From a virus: 41,783 nt of DNA. Both the position numbers and the translations under genes were made by a program. Below the pieces are notes generated by a model. The model worked only from the letters and a program-made list of their open reading frames with translations, had not been told where the DNA came from and did no database searches. The DNA lies in IMG/VR virus record IMGVR_UViG_3300047444_000303, positions 1-41,783 of that record. The stretch is one strand, 5' to 3'. Positions within the stretch are counted from its first letter, which is position 1; each line of letters begins with the position of its first letter. This document shows positions 17,136 through 25,466 of this stretch, in pieces.

Positions 17136-17534
17136 TTAACACTCGATGGAATAGCACAGCACCGCGGAGCTGGCCGCCAGCGCCGCCGTGAGCGCGACGG
17201 TGGCGTTGCCGGCGTTGTCGGTGGTGACGACGATCGCCGAGGTGGTGTCGACCGTGCGGGTGCCGGCGGCCACCGTCTTGAAGACGTCGGTGGCCGGCAT
17301 GCCGCGGAACCACTCCCAAGAGATGTTGTTGGTGATGTCGAAGATTCCGACATAGGTCGGCAGCGTGCCGAGCGGGATGTTGGTGACGTTGCCGGCGCCG
17401 GTGAAATAGCCGGACACGCGGGTGGTGCCGCCGGTCGAGACCAGCGGGTTGCCGACCAGATTGCCGGGGCCGACGTAGCCCGAGGACGGGATCGCCGAGC
17501 CGTGGAAGTTGATGTCGATTACGTTGACGGTCAT
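17136..17534 (-). CDS. Capsid-associated protein, possible head decoration (132 aa)
   Basis: The start follows AGGAG. The protein is Gly/Thr/Ala rich and beta-like (MTVNVIDINFHGSAIPSSGY, YFTGAGNVTNIPLGTLPTYV), with a DITNNISWEWFRGMP centre and a hydrophobic Ala-rich C terminus ending in Cys. It lies directly after the major capsid gene and its terminator, where small decoration or head-completion proteins are often encoded. A decoration role is inferred from position only. Confidence 0.7.
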   Translation of the reverse strand: MTVNVIDINFHGSAIPSSGYVGPGNLVGNPLVSTGGTTRVSGYFTGAGNVTNIPLGTLPTYVGIFDITNNISWEWFRGMPATDVFKTVAAGTRTVDTTSAIVVTTDNAGNATVALTAALAASSAVLCYSIEC

Positions 17535-17564
17535 GGGGGGCTCCTAAAGCCTGAAAGGGGGCGA

Positions 17565-17587
17565 GAGAAAGGGGGCCAGAGGCCCCC
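17565..17587 (-). terminator. Intrinsic-type terminator after the major capsid gene
   Basis: Stem GGGGGCC/GGCCCCC with a three-base loop. On the minus strand it is followed by TTTCTCTC. It begins five bases after the capsid stop codon, so it may cap an abundant capsid message while allowing read-through. Confidence 0.6.
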
Positions 17588-17592
17588 AATCA

Positions 17593-18651
17593 TTACGCGG
17601 TGGCGCCGACTTCCAGTCGAGCCATGAAGGCGTCTTGCAGGATCACCGTGGCGGTCCACAGCTTCCAGCCGACCGTGCCGCGCTGACCGAGCGGATCGCC
17701 GGGCGACGGCTTGGGGTTGACCACCATCGGCGTCATCGCCGACTTGCCCTTGAGCGGCACGATGCCGAACGCATCGCGACCGAAATACAAGATCGGGTAG
17801 ACGTCGCAGGCGGTGTTGGCGGTGGTGTAGCGGAGGCCGTTGGTGACCGCCGTACCGCCCAAGTCCGCAAAGGGGGTGAAGATCGTGCTCGTCAGGTAGC
17901 GCACCTGTTCGACCGAGCCGATCTCACCCTCGAACGGCGAGGTGTGAGGGCCGTAGGAGGCGACCGGGATGAAGCCGGTCATGCCGCGGATGTCCGACTC
18001 AAGGTCGGGATGGACGATGGCCATGTAGGCCGCTTCGACCGATTTGGTGTTGAAGTCGGGGTTGGAGGCGACGACCGTCGAGATCTTGCGGGCGTTCTGG
18101 CGGTTGAGGCCAGTGGTGACGCGGCGCTGATCGGTCAGGGTGATCGCGGTGATCACCGAGGAGCGGCCGGCGACCTTATTGGCGTAGAACACGTTCGTGC
18201 CCGCCTTGAGGACGTTGAAGCGCAAGGTCTCAACCGTCGAAGCCGCCTGCTCGCCGAGGATATCGGTCATCTGCTGCAGCACGGGATCGGTGTGGGTGTC
18301 CTCGATCACGTCCGTCATGGTCATGAAGTCGCCGTACTGGTACAGCTGGACCGTGTAGTCCTGATTGGTCAGGACCGAGCCAGACGGCGTGACGCCTTCG
18401 ACCAGCGGCGTGATCGCCACCGGGATGCTGAACGAGGCCGAGCCGATCGAGTCGGGACCGGCGGAGCCGGTGGCGCCAACCATGTAATAGCGGCGGAACT
18501 TGGCGGTCTGCGTCGAGTTGGTCGGCAGCGGATAGGTCTGGCCGAACTTCTCGATGTGGAGGTAAGGCAGGGCGCGCTTGAGCATGCGCACGACGGAATA
18601 GGCGGCGACGGCAGGCGAGATGTCGCCATAGCTGGTGATGGCAGAGGCCAT
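17593..18651 (-). CDS. Major capsid protein, N4-gp56 type
   Basis: 352 residues. The start ATG follows TAGGAGCCTCAAA. The N terminus has YSVVRMLKRALPYLHIEKFGQ, with FRRYYMVGAT soon after. The central stretch is TVQLYQYGDFMTMTDVIEDTHTDP, characteristic of the N4-gp56 capsid family (HK97 fold). Further conserved-looking parts are RFNVLKAGTNVFYAN, YMAIVHPDLESDIRG and DVYPILYFGRDAFG. It forms the icosahedral head shell. It lies after the scaffold gene, has a 170-base upstream gap that contains a scaffold terminator, and is followed by its own terminator; this fits independent high expression. Length is normal for the family. Confidence 0.9.
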   Translation of the reverse strand: MASAITSYGDISPAVAAYSVVRMLKRALPYLHIEKFGQTYPLPTNSTQTAKFRRYYMVGATGSAGPDSIGSASFSIPVAITPLVEGVTPSGSVLTNQDYTVQLYQYGDFMTMTDVIEDTHTDPVLQQMTDILGEQAASTVETLRFNVLKAGTNVFYANKVAGRSSVITAITLTDQRRVTTGLNRQNARKISTVVASNPDFNTKSVEAAYMAIVHPDLESDIRGMTGFIPVASYGPHTSPFEGEIGSVEQVRYLTSTIFTPFADLGGTAVTNGLRYTTANTACDVYPILYFGRDAFGIVPLKGKSAMTPMVVNPKPSPGDPLGQRGTVGWKLWTATVILQDAFMARLEVGATA

Positions 18652-18786
18652 TTTGAGGCTCCTAAGATAGCGTTCACAGGGGGAGTGTGAGTGCTGACTT
18701 GAGCCATCGGAGGCGCCGCTTGTTTGGCCCGACGAGGCGGTTCAGTGCTTACATTACGGTGATAATAGTTAAAACATGCAGTGGTG

Positions 18787-18812
18787 TAAAGCCCCTCGGA
18801 ATTTCGAGGGGC
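18787..18812 (-). terminator. Intrinsic-type terminator after the scaffold gene
   Basis: Eight-base stem GCCCCTCG/CGAGGGGC with a six-base loop, followed on the minus strand by TTTACACC. It lies ten bases beyond the scaffold stop. The T run is short, so termination may be partial. Confidence 0.6.
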
Positions 18813-18821
18813 CTCACGTCG

Positions 18822-19682
18822 TTAGACCGCCTTAGCGAAGGCGTCGAAGGCGCTGGAGAAGTCCTCCGGCGCAGCGTCAACGGCGCCGGAGCGCGCCGAC
18901 TTGACCGGGGCCAAAGCCGCGGCGGCCTTGCGCACCTGCAGCGCCGGAGCGGCAGGTGCTACGATCGTAGCAGGCACGCCAGCCGACTGCTTGTAGCGCC
19001 CGACCAGATCGGCGATTTCGGCCGGGGTGCCCTGACGGGTGACCTGCTGGTAGGCGGCTTTGAGGTAGCCAGGCTGCTGCTCGACCCACTGCAGCACCGG
19101 ATCGCGGACCTGATCATAGTCCGGGATCAGCGAATAGAGGTCGTTGAGGTGCGACCGCGTCGACACGTCGCCGGTCTGCTGCTCCAGCGGCGCGATGCGC
19201 TGCGACACCTGATCGAACACATAGGCCAGCAGCTGATTGTATTCGGCGCGGCGGCGCAGGGCCTCGGCCTTGGCGACATCCGGCCAATCCTTCTCGTAAG
19301 CCTCCAGCTCCTTGAGTTCGGAAGCGGAGAACAGCGGCGCGGATTGGGTGGGAGCGGACGCCGCAGGCGTCTGAGCCTGCGGAGCCGGCTGCTCGCGCAC
19401 GATCTGGGCGAAGCGCGACAGCAGGTCAGCGTCGTTGAGGCGCTGCGGCTCGACATATTCCTCTGCCGAAGTGGATTCACCAGCTAACTCCTCTGTTTCT
19501 GCAGGAGTTTCTGGCGTTTCCGCCGAAGTGGATTCACCCTGATTTTCAGGCGTCTCCGCAGGCGTCTCGCCTACGACAACCGGCGCCGGCTCCTCGACCG
19601 GCTTGAGCGGCGTCGGCTCGTCGCCGAGCTTGGCCAGATCCTCGAACATTTTGGAAAATTCGTCGTCGTTGTCATCAGCCAT
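18822..19682 (-). CDS. Scaffolding-like protein
   Basis: 286 residues, very acidic in the N-terminal third (MADDNDDEFSKMFEDLAKLG) with Pro/Glu/Thr repeats that include GESTSAE twice. The middle and C-terminal parts are helical (SASELKELEAYEKDWPD, RRRAEYNQLLAYVFDQ) and the end is PEDFSSAFDAFAKAV. Scaffold proteins guide procapsid assembly and are then lost. The gene order portal, scaffold, major capsid is the standard one, and composition fits. Its start is coupled to the stop of the 80-aa gene (one-base gap) and has GGAGAG upstream. Confidence 0.8.
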   Translation of the reverse strand: MADDNDDEFSKMFEDLAKLGDEPTPLKPVEEPAPVVVGETPAETPENQGESTSAETPETPAETEELAGESTSAEEYVEPQRLNDADLLSRFAQIVREQPAPQAQTPAASAPTQSAPLFSASELKELEAYEKDWPDVAKAEALRRRAEYNQLLAYVFDQVSQRIAPLEQQTGDVSTRSHLNDLYSLIPDYDQVRDPVLQWVEQQPGYLKAAYQQVTRQGTPAEIADLVGRYKQSAGVPATIVAPAAPALQVRKAAAALAPVKSARSGAVDAAPEDFSSAFDAFAKAV

Positions 19683-19683
19683 G

Positions 19684-19926
19684 TTAGCTCTCCGTCTTGG
19701 CCGTAATATCGGGGTAGTTGTTGGTCAGCATGGCCAGCAGCATGCGCAGCGCCCGCGCGCCGCCCTGCAGCCGCGGCGTGTCCGCCGCCAGCGCGCCGAT
19801 CAGCTTGTCCTTGGCGTCCTCAAGCTCGATCTCAAGGAACTGGCGCATCATGTTAAGCTCCGCTGTTTGGCGGTGCCGGTGAATTTCCTTGATCAGCTCC
19901 GCTCTCCGCACTCGGCTGTTGTCCAC
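19684..19926 (-). CDS. Small helical protein overlapping the portal gene (80 aa)
   Basis: Starts with GTG at 19924-19926, preceded by GGGAGG at five bases. The first 74 bases overlap the 3' end of the portal gene in another frame. The product is helical and charged (MDNSRVRRAELIKEIHRHRQ, FLEIELEDAKDKLIGALAAD). Its stop is one base before the scaffold ATG. It may be an assembly accessory protein. No family is recognised. Confidence 0.7.
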   Translation of the reverse strand: MDNSRVRRAELIKEIHRHRQTAELNMMRQFLEIELEDAKDKLIGALAADTPRLQGGARALRMLLAMLTNNYPDITAKTES

Positions 19927-22015
19927 CTTGACCTCCCATGGCGTCGTCGACGCCTGATTTCACAATATCCAACGCGACGTTGATCTGCTCGGCGTCGGCC
20001 TTGGCGTCGTGCAGCTGCGCCGAGGCGGTGTTCTTGATGACGTCCGACTCCAGCTTCTTGATCTGGGCCTGCTGCAGCTCCTGCTGCGCCTGCTGCGCTT
20101 GCTGCATCGCGGCGTCGGATTGCGCCTTGTCGCGCGCCACCTCCTCCTCGGACTTGAGCAGGTCGTCGAGGTCGCGCACCTTGAAGCGCTCGCGGGCGAA
20201 TTTGCGCATGTCGACGTTGGCCTTCTCCTCGTCGGTGAGGGTCTGGGCGAGCTGGTCCATCTGGGCGCCGCGCACCTCCTTGGCCATCAGCGAGGTGGCG
20301 CCGCGGCAGATCACGTTGTAATCGCCCTCCGGGGCCTTATCGGGGTTGAACTTCTTGTTGAACATCACCAGCGACTGGATCACCGAGGCGGTGAAGGCGT
20401 CGAAGGAGCGGATGATGTCCTTGAACGGCAGCGCCTGATCGCCGCGCAGCATCGAGGCGCCGGCGGCGGTGCGCATGGGCTCGGATGGCCCTTGGCTCAT
20501 GTCGCCGCCGGTGGCCGGGCCGACAAAAGTTTCTTGGTCGGCGAACTTCATCCACAGGTCGATGATCTGCTGCAGCTCGTTGAGATGCGAGTCGAGCTGG
20601 ACGCTGCGCACCGCCGGCCACTGAGCGGTCAGGCCGTCGTCGTCGCGATACCAGTTGCGGTAGGCGACGATCGCCGTCAGGTCCTGATCAGGGCGCAGCA
20701 GGGTGGTGTTGATCTCCAGCTGCGGGCCGCACACGATCGAGGCGTTGTCCATCAGCATGCGCGCCGCGGCGCACACCGCCATCTGCGAGTCGCGCATGAT
20801 GTTGGGCAGGCCCTGTCCGACCGGCGAGGTGTCGTCCTCGTCGAACAGGAAGGTGTGGATGGTCTTGACGTCGACCCCCAGCTCTTTCCACGGGTTCATC
20901 ACGCATTTGATGACATTCTGGTCGACCATCCACACCTCGGCGTCGAGGTCGTCAGCGATCTTGTCCTGCGGGACATCGACGCCGGCGGCTTCCAAAGCCG
21001 AGCCGGAGATCTTGCCGTGCCAGATGATCGCCTCGTATTTCGACGACTCGGTCTTGAGTTCGTTGACGTTGGCCTTGACGCCCATGGCGCGCAGCTCGGT
21101 CTCATGGATGCGGGCGCGGTAGTTGCCCTCGCGGTGGGCCTTGAGATAGTCCTTGATCACCTTGCCGAAGAAGTCGGAGCGGTCGGCGAGCTTACGCAGC
21201 TGCGAGCGCGTCATCACCTTGCGCCAGTAGTGGCCCTCGCCATCCTCCAGCGTCTTGGCGCCGAGATCGGGATACCAGTCCCACACCGAGCCGAACTCGA
21301 ACAGCGGCTTGTACTCGATCTTGGGCATCGGCATGATCTGCCCCGACATCGGCTCGATCTGCCACGCCGTCGACTTGACCTCGCGGACATAGGGGCCAAG
21401 CAGCACGCCGGGACCGTAGGTCAAGCCGCTTTTCAGCACCTTGCGGTTCATCGACACATAGTCCGCCGACTGGTCGCCGCCGATCTCCTCCAGCTGGTCG
21501 AGGATCAGGGTCGAGAGCTGCTCGGCGCGCTTGTCGGCCAGCACTTGGATGGCGGAGAGGGCGTAGTCGACGTCGACCTGCGGCTGAATGCCGGCGGCCT
21601 GATCCTTCTTGACTGCGTCGGCCACCGCTTGCTTGATGTCGTCCGGGCTCATGTCCGGGCTTGGCGAGGCCTTGAGGGTCCAGTTCTTGTCGTTGCCGGG
21701 GAACATTAAGTTCATAATACGTGATAGGACGCTGATGACCTTGACCCGGGTCAGGCGCGGGTAGACCCGCGAGCGGGTCGCCGACAGCTCCTTGTCGATG
21801 TCGGGGTCGTAGAGGCCGAGATATTGGCGTTGGTTGCGCAGCCAGCGCTGCTCGACGATCACCCGGTCGGCGGCGTATTGCTGGAACTGGCGGTCGAGGT
21901 TCTGGCCGAGCGTCTTCAACTCGTCCGGCTTGATGGCCTTGATCGGCGCGTCGGTGGCGTCGTCCACCTTGACGGCGGGAGGGCTGAGTTCGGCCAAGGC
22001 GACAGCTTGCGGCAT
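19853..22015 (-). CDS. Portal protein, P22-like
   Basis: 720 residues from the ATG at 22013-22015, which has GAGGA upstream; a TTG six codons earlier is a weaker alternative. P22 gp1 is 725 residues, so the length matches. The N-terminal third contains QFQQYAADRVIVEQRWLRN and KVISVLSRIMNLMFPGNDKN. A stem/crown-like middle (WYPDLGAKTLEDGEGHYWRK) follows, and a Gln/Ala-rich coiled-coil C terminus (AMQQAQQAQQELQQAQIKKL) resembles the barrel of P22-type portals. The dodecameric portal is the DNA entry and exit channel. It is followed at once by the 80-aa gene and scaffold. Confidence 0.9.
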   Translation of the reverse strand: MPQAVALAELSPPAVKVDDATDAPIKAIKPDELKTLGQNLDRQFQQYAADRVIVEQRWLRNQRQYLGLYDPDIDKELSATRSRVYPRLTRVKVISVLSRIMNLMFPGNDKNWTLKASPSPDMSPDDIKQAVADAVKKDQAAGIQPQVDVDYALSAIQVLADKRAEQLSTLILDQLEEIGGDQSADYVSMNRKVLKSGLTYGPGVLLGPYVREVKSTAWQIEPMSGQIMPMPKIEYKPLFEFGSVWDWYPDLGAKTLEDGEGHYWRKVMTRSQLRKLADRSDFFGKVIKDYLKAHREGNYRARIHETELRAMGVKANVNELKTESSKYEAIIWHGKISGSALEAAGVDVPQDKIADDLDAEVWMVDQNVIKCVMNPWKELGVDVKTIHTFLFDEDDTSPVGQGLPNIMRDSQMAVCAAARMLMDNASIVCGPQLEINTTLLRPDQDLTAIVAYRNWYRDDDGLTAQWPAVRSVQLDSHLNELQQIIDLWMKFADQETFVGPATGGDMSQGPSEPMRTAAGASMLRGDQALPFKDIIRSFDAFTASVIQSLVMFNKKFNPDKAPEGDYNVICRGATSLMAKEVRGAQMDQLAQTLTDEEKANVDMRKFARERFKVRDLDDLLKSEEEVARDKAQSDAAMQQAQQAQQELQQAQIKKLESDVIKNTASAQLHDAKADAEQINVALDIVKSGVDDAMGGQGGQQPSAESGADQGNSPAPPNSGA

Positions 22016-22025
22016 CAGGTGATCC

Positions 22026-22151
22026 TCAACCAATAACTACGTGGTGACAGATCCACTCTATCACCGCCGCCACGATGACGGATATGCCTGCAATGATAAG
22101 CGCAATCCGAAAAATATCAATCATCAGCGCTTCGACGATACATCTGAACAT
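22026..22151 (-). CDS. Micro-membrane protein (41 aa) upstream of portal
   Basis: A short frame from the ATG 22149-22151, preceded by AGGAG at seven bases: MFRCIVEALMIDIFRIALII followed by a hydrophobic run and a polar end (EWICHHVVIG). Its stop lies ten bases before the portal ATG and the portal ribosome site overlaps it, so the two are likely coupled. A single membrane span is predicted by eye. Function is unknown. It is one of several such micro-proteins in this genome. Confidence 0.65.
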   Translation of the reverse strand: MFRCIVEALMIDIFRIALIIAGISVIVAAVIEWICHHVVIG

Positions 22152-22169
22152 GCCTGCGCTCCTGTTGTT

Positions 22170-22191
22170 GGGCGCGGATCGCTCCGCGCCC
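22170..22191 (-). terminator. GC-rich intercistronic hairpin without T run
   Basis: Nine-base perfect stem GGGCGCGGA/TCCGCGCCC with a TCGC loop between the 107-aa gene and the micro-protein gene. No T run follows on the minus strand, so it is more likely an mRNA-stabilising or processing hairpin than a strong terminator. Confidence 0.4.
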
Positions 22192-22204
22192 TTATTGACT
22201 TAGA

Positions 22205-22528
22205 TCAAGCCGCCGGCGCGGCCGGGGGAGCGACCGCGGCGGTCAGAGCGGCGGCCTGCGCGTTGAGCGCGGTGACTGCGGCTTCGATCGCGGCCGGGTC
22301 GCTGGCGGCGTTGGCGGCGGAAATGTCGGCCGTCAGCTTCTGGATGTCAGCCACCGCGGCGGCGACAGCGGAGGAGATGGCGGCGACGGAGGCGTTGAGG
22401 TCGTCAATGGCGGTCATGATGTGGTTCACCTTGGTTACGAGGGTAGTCAGGAGGGCGAGTGTGCTCCTCGCCGTCTTTTCGCTGGACTCAGCGAAAGCTT
22501 CAAACTGGTGCAAGTCAATCCTGTCCAT
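22205..22528 (-). CDS. Coiled-coil protein between terminase and portal genes (107 aa)
   Basis: Starts MDRIDLHQFEAFAESSEKTA after a GAGG; an internal ATG at 22417 is an alternative. It has heptad-like hydrophobic spacing (LLTTLVTKVNHIMTAIDDLN, AVAAAVADIQKLTADIS) and an Ala/Pro-rich C terminus. It is Ala-rich and probably helical. The position suggests a packaging or assembly accessory, but nothing in the sequence proves this. Confidence 0.7.
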   Translation of the reverse strand: MDRIDLHQFEAFAESSEKTARSTLALLTTLVTKVNHIMTAIDDLNASVAAISSAVAAAVADIQKLTADISAANAASDPAAIEAAVTALNAQAAALTAAVAPPAAPAA

Positions 22529-22536
22529 AGCCGCCT

Positions 22537-24024
22537 CTAGCGTTGGTGGTAGGTGTTGCCATAGCTGGCGGGCGGCGTAAAGCGTTTCTGCGCGCGGGCG
22601 GCGCCGGGACCGCCCAGACCGTAGCGCGCCTCGCGCTCGGTGCCGCGGTGATAGTAGCGGCAGAGATAGCCAAAGCCGTCGCCGGGGTGGGAGTAGGGGT
22701 TGGCCTTGTCGACCTCAGCCGCCACCGCGTCGGTGCTCTGATTAACCTTGTAGCGCCAGCCGCCGCGCAGCGCCCGGCACACCACCGGGCAGTGCTTCTC
22801 GTCGATACGCAGCGCCGGCCGTCCGGCGATCATGCGGTTGGCGAAGAAGTCGATGGCGTCGAGGCGCAGCGGAAAGCGGTTATTGGTCTCACAATCGACG
22901 CGAAAATGCAGTTTTACCCGGTTTACGACGGTCTTCTCGTCGGTTCCGCTGCGATTATTGGCGGCCGGATCGGCGGCGATAATGAACTCATTGAGGTCGA
23001 AATCCGGCCATCTGGCCTTCAAATAGGGCCTCAGCCGCTCATTCATCAGCCGATCCGCACCGTATCCGGTCTGCACCAGCTCGCCGAGCACGTTGAGATA
23101 GCCCTCAAGGTCGAGCTGGCCGAAGATCAGCGCCGAGCCGCCGAGCCCGGGATCGAAACCGGCCACCAGCGGCAGCCGCGGGTTGAGCATCAGCCCCTTG
23201 ACGAAGTGGACGTCGGGGCGGATCGAGGTCACCACCGCCTTGCCGGAGGCCGAAAAGCCCCACTCGGCGTCGATGAACTGCTTGATCCACGCCTCGGCCT
23301 TGCCCTGCATCTGCGAGATGTAATATTTGCGCTCGCCGGGCAGGTTCTCAAGGTTCTCAGCGTCCTTGGACATGCCGGACGGCTGGAGGAAATAGGTGGC
23401 GCAGTCCGGCAGGTTCTGGTTGGGGTCGTCGCAGCGCTTGTGCAGATAGTCGAACCACCAGTTATCCTCGGTCGAGGGGTTGGAGGAGCCCCACATCCCC
23501 CAGTTGGTGGCGCCGCCGTCGTTCTTGGCGGGGAAGCGGCCACAACGGGCGGCCAGCGCCTCGATGATCTTGCGCGGGATCTGCACGAACTCGTCGATGA
23601 TGGCGAAGGTGATCTCCAGCGACAGCACCCGGGCGACGTCGTCCTCGGTGTCGAGCGGCCGGAACAGCACCTCGCACTCGACCAGATCGCCGCTGGTCTT
23701 GTCCTTGAAGCGCAGGGTGAAGGTCTTGTTGGTCTTCTGCCACGTCCCAGCCTGCCCCTCCTTGAACCAATAGTTCCACGACACCATGGTGGTGTCGTTG
23801 AGCTGGGGGGCGGTGTTGCGGACGATCACCGCCCGGGTGCGGCGGACGCCGTCGCGTCCGGGCTTCTGCAGCTTGGCCATGTGCGCCAGCTTCATGAACA
23901 GGCCGGTGGTCTTGCCGGAGCCGACCGGCCCGACGATCCAGTCGTAGAACAGCTCCCCCGGGCGATAGTCGCGGATAAACGCCCTGACGGTCTTGGGGGG
24001 AGTGTAGACGATGACCTCAGCCAT
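22537..24024 (-). CDS. terL: Terminase large subunit
   Basis: 495 residues from the ATG at 24022-24024. The ATPase domain has Walker A G-P-V-G-S-G-K-T (32-39), Walker B IIDE (142-145) and the coupling motif region WGSSNP (178-183). The nuclease domain has FDPG with Asp 291, and AADPAANN with Asp 352, the expected metal-binding acids of the RNase H-like fold. It translocates DNA into the procapsid and cuts the concatemer. The start overlaps the stop of the HNH-like gene by eight bases; an upstream ATG at 24051 lies inside that gene. All key residues appear present. Confidence 0.95.
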   Translation of the reverse strand: MAEVIVYTPPKTVRAFIRDYRPGELFYDWIVGPVGSGKTTGLFMKLAHMAKLQKPGRDGVRRTRAVIVRNTAPQLNDTTMVSWNYWFKEGQAGTWQKTNKTFTLRFKDKTSGDLVECEVLFRPLDTEDDVARVLSLEITFAIIDEFVQIPRKIIEALAARCGRFPAKNDGGATNWGMWGSSNPSTEDNWWFDYLHKRCDDPNQNLPDCATYFLQPSGMSKDAENLENLPGERKYYISQMQGKAEAWIKQFIDAEWGFSASGKAVVTSIRPDVHFVKGLMLNPRLPLVAGFDPGLGGSALIFGQLDLEGYLNVLGELVQTGYGADRLMNERLRPYLKARWPDFDLNEFIIAADPAANNRSGTDEKTVVNRVKLHFRVDCETNNRFPLRLDAIDFFANRMIAGRPALRIDEKHCPVVCRALRGGWRYKVNQSTDAVAAEVDKANPYSHPGDGFGYLCRYYHRGTEREARYGLGGPGAARAQKRFTPPASYGNTYHQR

Positions 24025-24523
24025 GCAGCGGCCGGTAGTGCGCCTGAGCATGCGCCCGCTTGTGGTCGGCCTCCGCCTTGCGCAGCTGGCGCTCGCGCTC
24101 GATGGCGCGCTGGACGGTGGAGAAGGCGAACTTGAGGCGCTTGGCGATGTCGGTGATGCGCACCCTTTCCTCGAAGCGCAGGCGGTAAGCCTCGCGCTGC
24201 TCCGGCGCGGTCATGTAATAGCGGGTGCGGCCCTCATGCAGCCCGTTGATCCGCACGTTGGTGCTGGGGTCGTCGGTCAGGTGGTCGATGCAGCAGCAGC
24301 CCACCGTGCGGCAGGTGGTGCGCAGGTAGCGGCTGGGGGTCTCGCCATAGGCCAGCATCCACGTCGCGCGACGCAGGCTCAGCCGCGGCCCATCCTCGGT
24401 GACCTTGACGGTCGCGGTCTTGTTACGCGGCGTCAGGCAGCCGTCGCCGACCGGGCGCAGCCACTCCACGAGTTGCCGGCAGACCGCGAGACGCAGCGCC
24501 GGCGTCAATTCGCAGGCTTTCAC
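24017..24523 (-). CDS. HNH-endonuclease-like protein with C-terminal helix-turn-helix, probable packaging factor
   Basis: 168 residues from GTG 24521-24523; this GTG overlaps the stop of the upstream micro-protein (GTGA) and has GGAGAG seven bases upstream. An alternative ATG at 24538 has no good site. Residues ~47-96 follow the layout of HNH homing-endonuclease-type domains (RRATWMLAYGETP then C-x4-C-x4-H in TCRTVGCCCIDHL). The usual general-base His two residues before the first Cys is Thr here, so nuclease activity is doubtful. Residues ~118-145 (ERVRITDIAKRLKFAFSTVQ) look like a helix-turn-helix. It directly precedes the large terminase, so a DNA-recognition role in packaging is plausible. 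Small terminase is an alternative label. Confidence 0.65.
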   Translation of the reverse strand: MKACELTPALRLAVCRQLVEWLRPVGDGCLTPRNKTATVKVTEDGPRLSLRRATWMLAYGETPSRYLRTTCRTVGCCCIDHLTDDPSTNVRINGLHEGRTRYYMTAPEQREAYRLRFEERVRITDIAKRLKFAFSTVQRAIERERQLRKAEADHKRAHAQAHYRPLHG

Positions 24524-24600
24524 TGATGCACTCTCCATATGATCGCGGCGAGGAAGGCGGCGATCAAGGCGACAGAAATGATTAGTCCGATGGTGTCCAT
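24520..24600 (-). CDS. Micro-membrane peptide (26 aa)
   Basis: MDTIGLIISVALIAAFLAAI then IWRVHQ. The ATG at 24598-24600 follows AGGAG at seven bases. It is almost entirely one transmembrane helix with a short basic tail. Its TGA overlaps the GTG of the next gene by four bases (GTGA), supporting both as real. Confidence 0.6.
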   Translation of the reverse strand: MDTIGLIISVALIAAFLAAIIWRVHQ

Positions 24601-24650
24601 GCGTTGCTCCTGTCGCGCCCAGCGCTTGAGGGATTGATCGAGGTCAGGGC

Positions 24651-24896
24651 TCACAGCTTGACCCCATCGACATAAGTATTCCGGCGGGTGGAGTGGATCG
24701 TGACGTGGCGCACCGGCTCGCTGATTGGCGTCAGCTCCTCCGCCAAATAGCTGTGGAACGCGATGTCGTACTCCACCTGCTCCTCCGATGTCGGCTTGCC
24801 GTGCCACGCCCAGAAGCACTCCAGCTGATGGTCACGGCTGCGTTCAAGACCCGACGGCCGCTGGACCGCGCGCCGGTGGCCTTTGTCGCCCTTCAT
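24651..24896 (-). CDS. Small hypothetical protein (81 aa), paralogue of upstream gene
   Basis: The start overlaps the previous stop (ATGA) and follows AGGA. The core (KPTSEEQVEYDIAFHSYLAEEL) is similar to LTPEQQSEFNFAFDTHVVDDL in the gene upstream (24893-25231), so the two look like diverged duplicates. A basic N terminus (MKGDKGHRRAVQRP) and WAWHG precede the core. No function is recognised. Confidence 0.7.
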   Translation of the reverse strand: MKGDKGHRRAVQRPSGLERSRDHQLECFWAWHGKPTSEEQVEYDIAFHSYLAEELTPISEPVRHVTIHSTRRNTYVDGVKL

Positions 24897-25231
24897 GGCT
24901 TGGCTTCCTCGATCAGCTGCTCCAGCATCCTGTTGAGATTGGCTTGGAGGCCGATCGCCACCTTGGTCGAGCGATCAAGCTCCATCTCCGCCAACTTCAT
25001 GCCGGCCCGAGCGCGCCGCTCGAACTGCTTGGCGATATTCAGCTCGCGGGCGATGACGCGCATGCGTCCGGCGAGGTCGTCCACAACGTGGGTGTCGAAG
25101 GCGAAGTTAAACTCGCTCTGCTGCTCCGGCGTCAGCGGCAGGTCGACCGGGGTGTCCTGCCAGATCTTCGCAGACCCTTCCAGCGGACCTGTGATCACCC
25201 GCCCATCATCGTCGAACTGCAGCTCGGTCAT
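24893..25231 (-). CDS. Hypothetical protein (112 aa) with helical C terminus
   Basis: I start it at the ATG 25229-25231, which overlaps the previous stop (ATGA). MTELQFDDDGRVITGPLEGS leads to a core shared with the 81-aa gene downstream, then a long amphipathic helix (NIAKQFERRARAGMKLAEME and NLNRMLEQLIEEAKP). It sits in the chain of small genes before the terminase. Function is unknown. Confidence 0.75.
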   Translation of the reverse strand: MTELQFDDDGRVITGPLEGSAKIWQDTPVDLPLTPEQQSEFNFAFDTHVVDDLAGRMRVIARELNIAKQFERRARAGMKLAEMELDRSTKVAIGLQANLNRMLEQLIEEAKP

Positions 25232-25452
25232 AGCCACTTCCCAAAGTCGATGCCGTCCTGCAGCACCCGCATGAAGCGCGCCTCAGCCTTGTAGCCGTGG
25301 TTGGAGGCGATGCTGCTCTGCAGATAGCGCGCCTTGGCCGCCAGCGCGTCGTGGACGCTATGAGGGGCGACCATCCGGGCGAGCTGCACCAGCAGCGCCA
25401 TGGACGGGTAGAGCGGGTCAGGCTGACCCTCGATCTCAGCGACTTCAACCAT
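25228..25452 (-). CDS. Hypothetical protein (74 aa)
   Basis: Started at the ATG 25450-25452 (MVEVAEIEGQPDPLYPSMAL), which has GGAGAG six bases upstream. A longer frame to 25488 would run over that site. The rest is helical (LARMVAPHSVHDALAAKARY). It is joined by ATGA to the next gene. No motif is recognised. Confidence 0.7.
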   Translation of the reverse strand: MVEVAEIEGQPDPLYPSMALLVQLARMVAPHSVHDALAAKARYLQSSIASNHGYKAEARFMRVLQDGIDFGKWL

Positions 25453-25466
25453 TATGCTCTCCAGCG

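Noticed and set aside
22041-22580. Plus-strand 179-codon frame
   Set aside because: It overlaps three minus-strand genes and hairpin sequence, and its product is Ala-rich low complexity.
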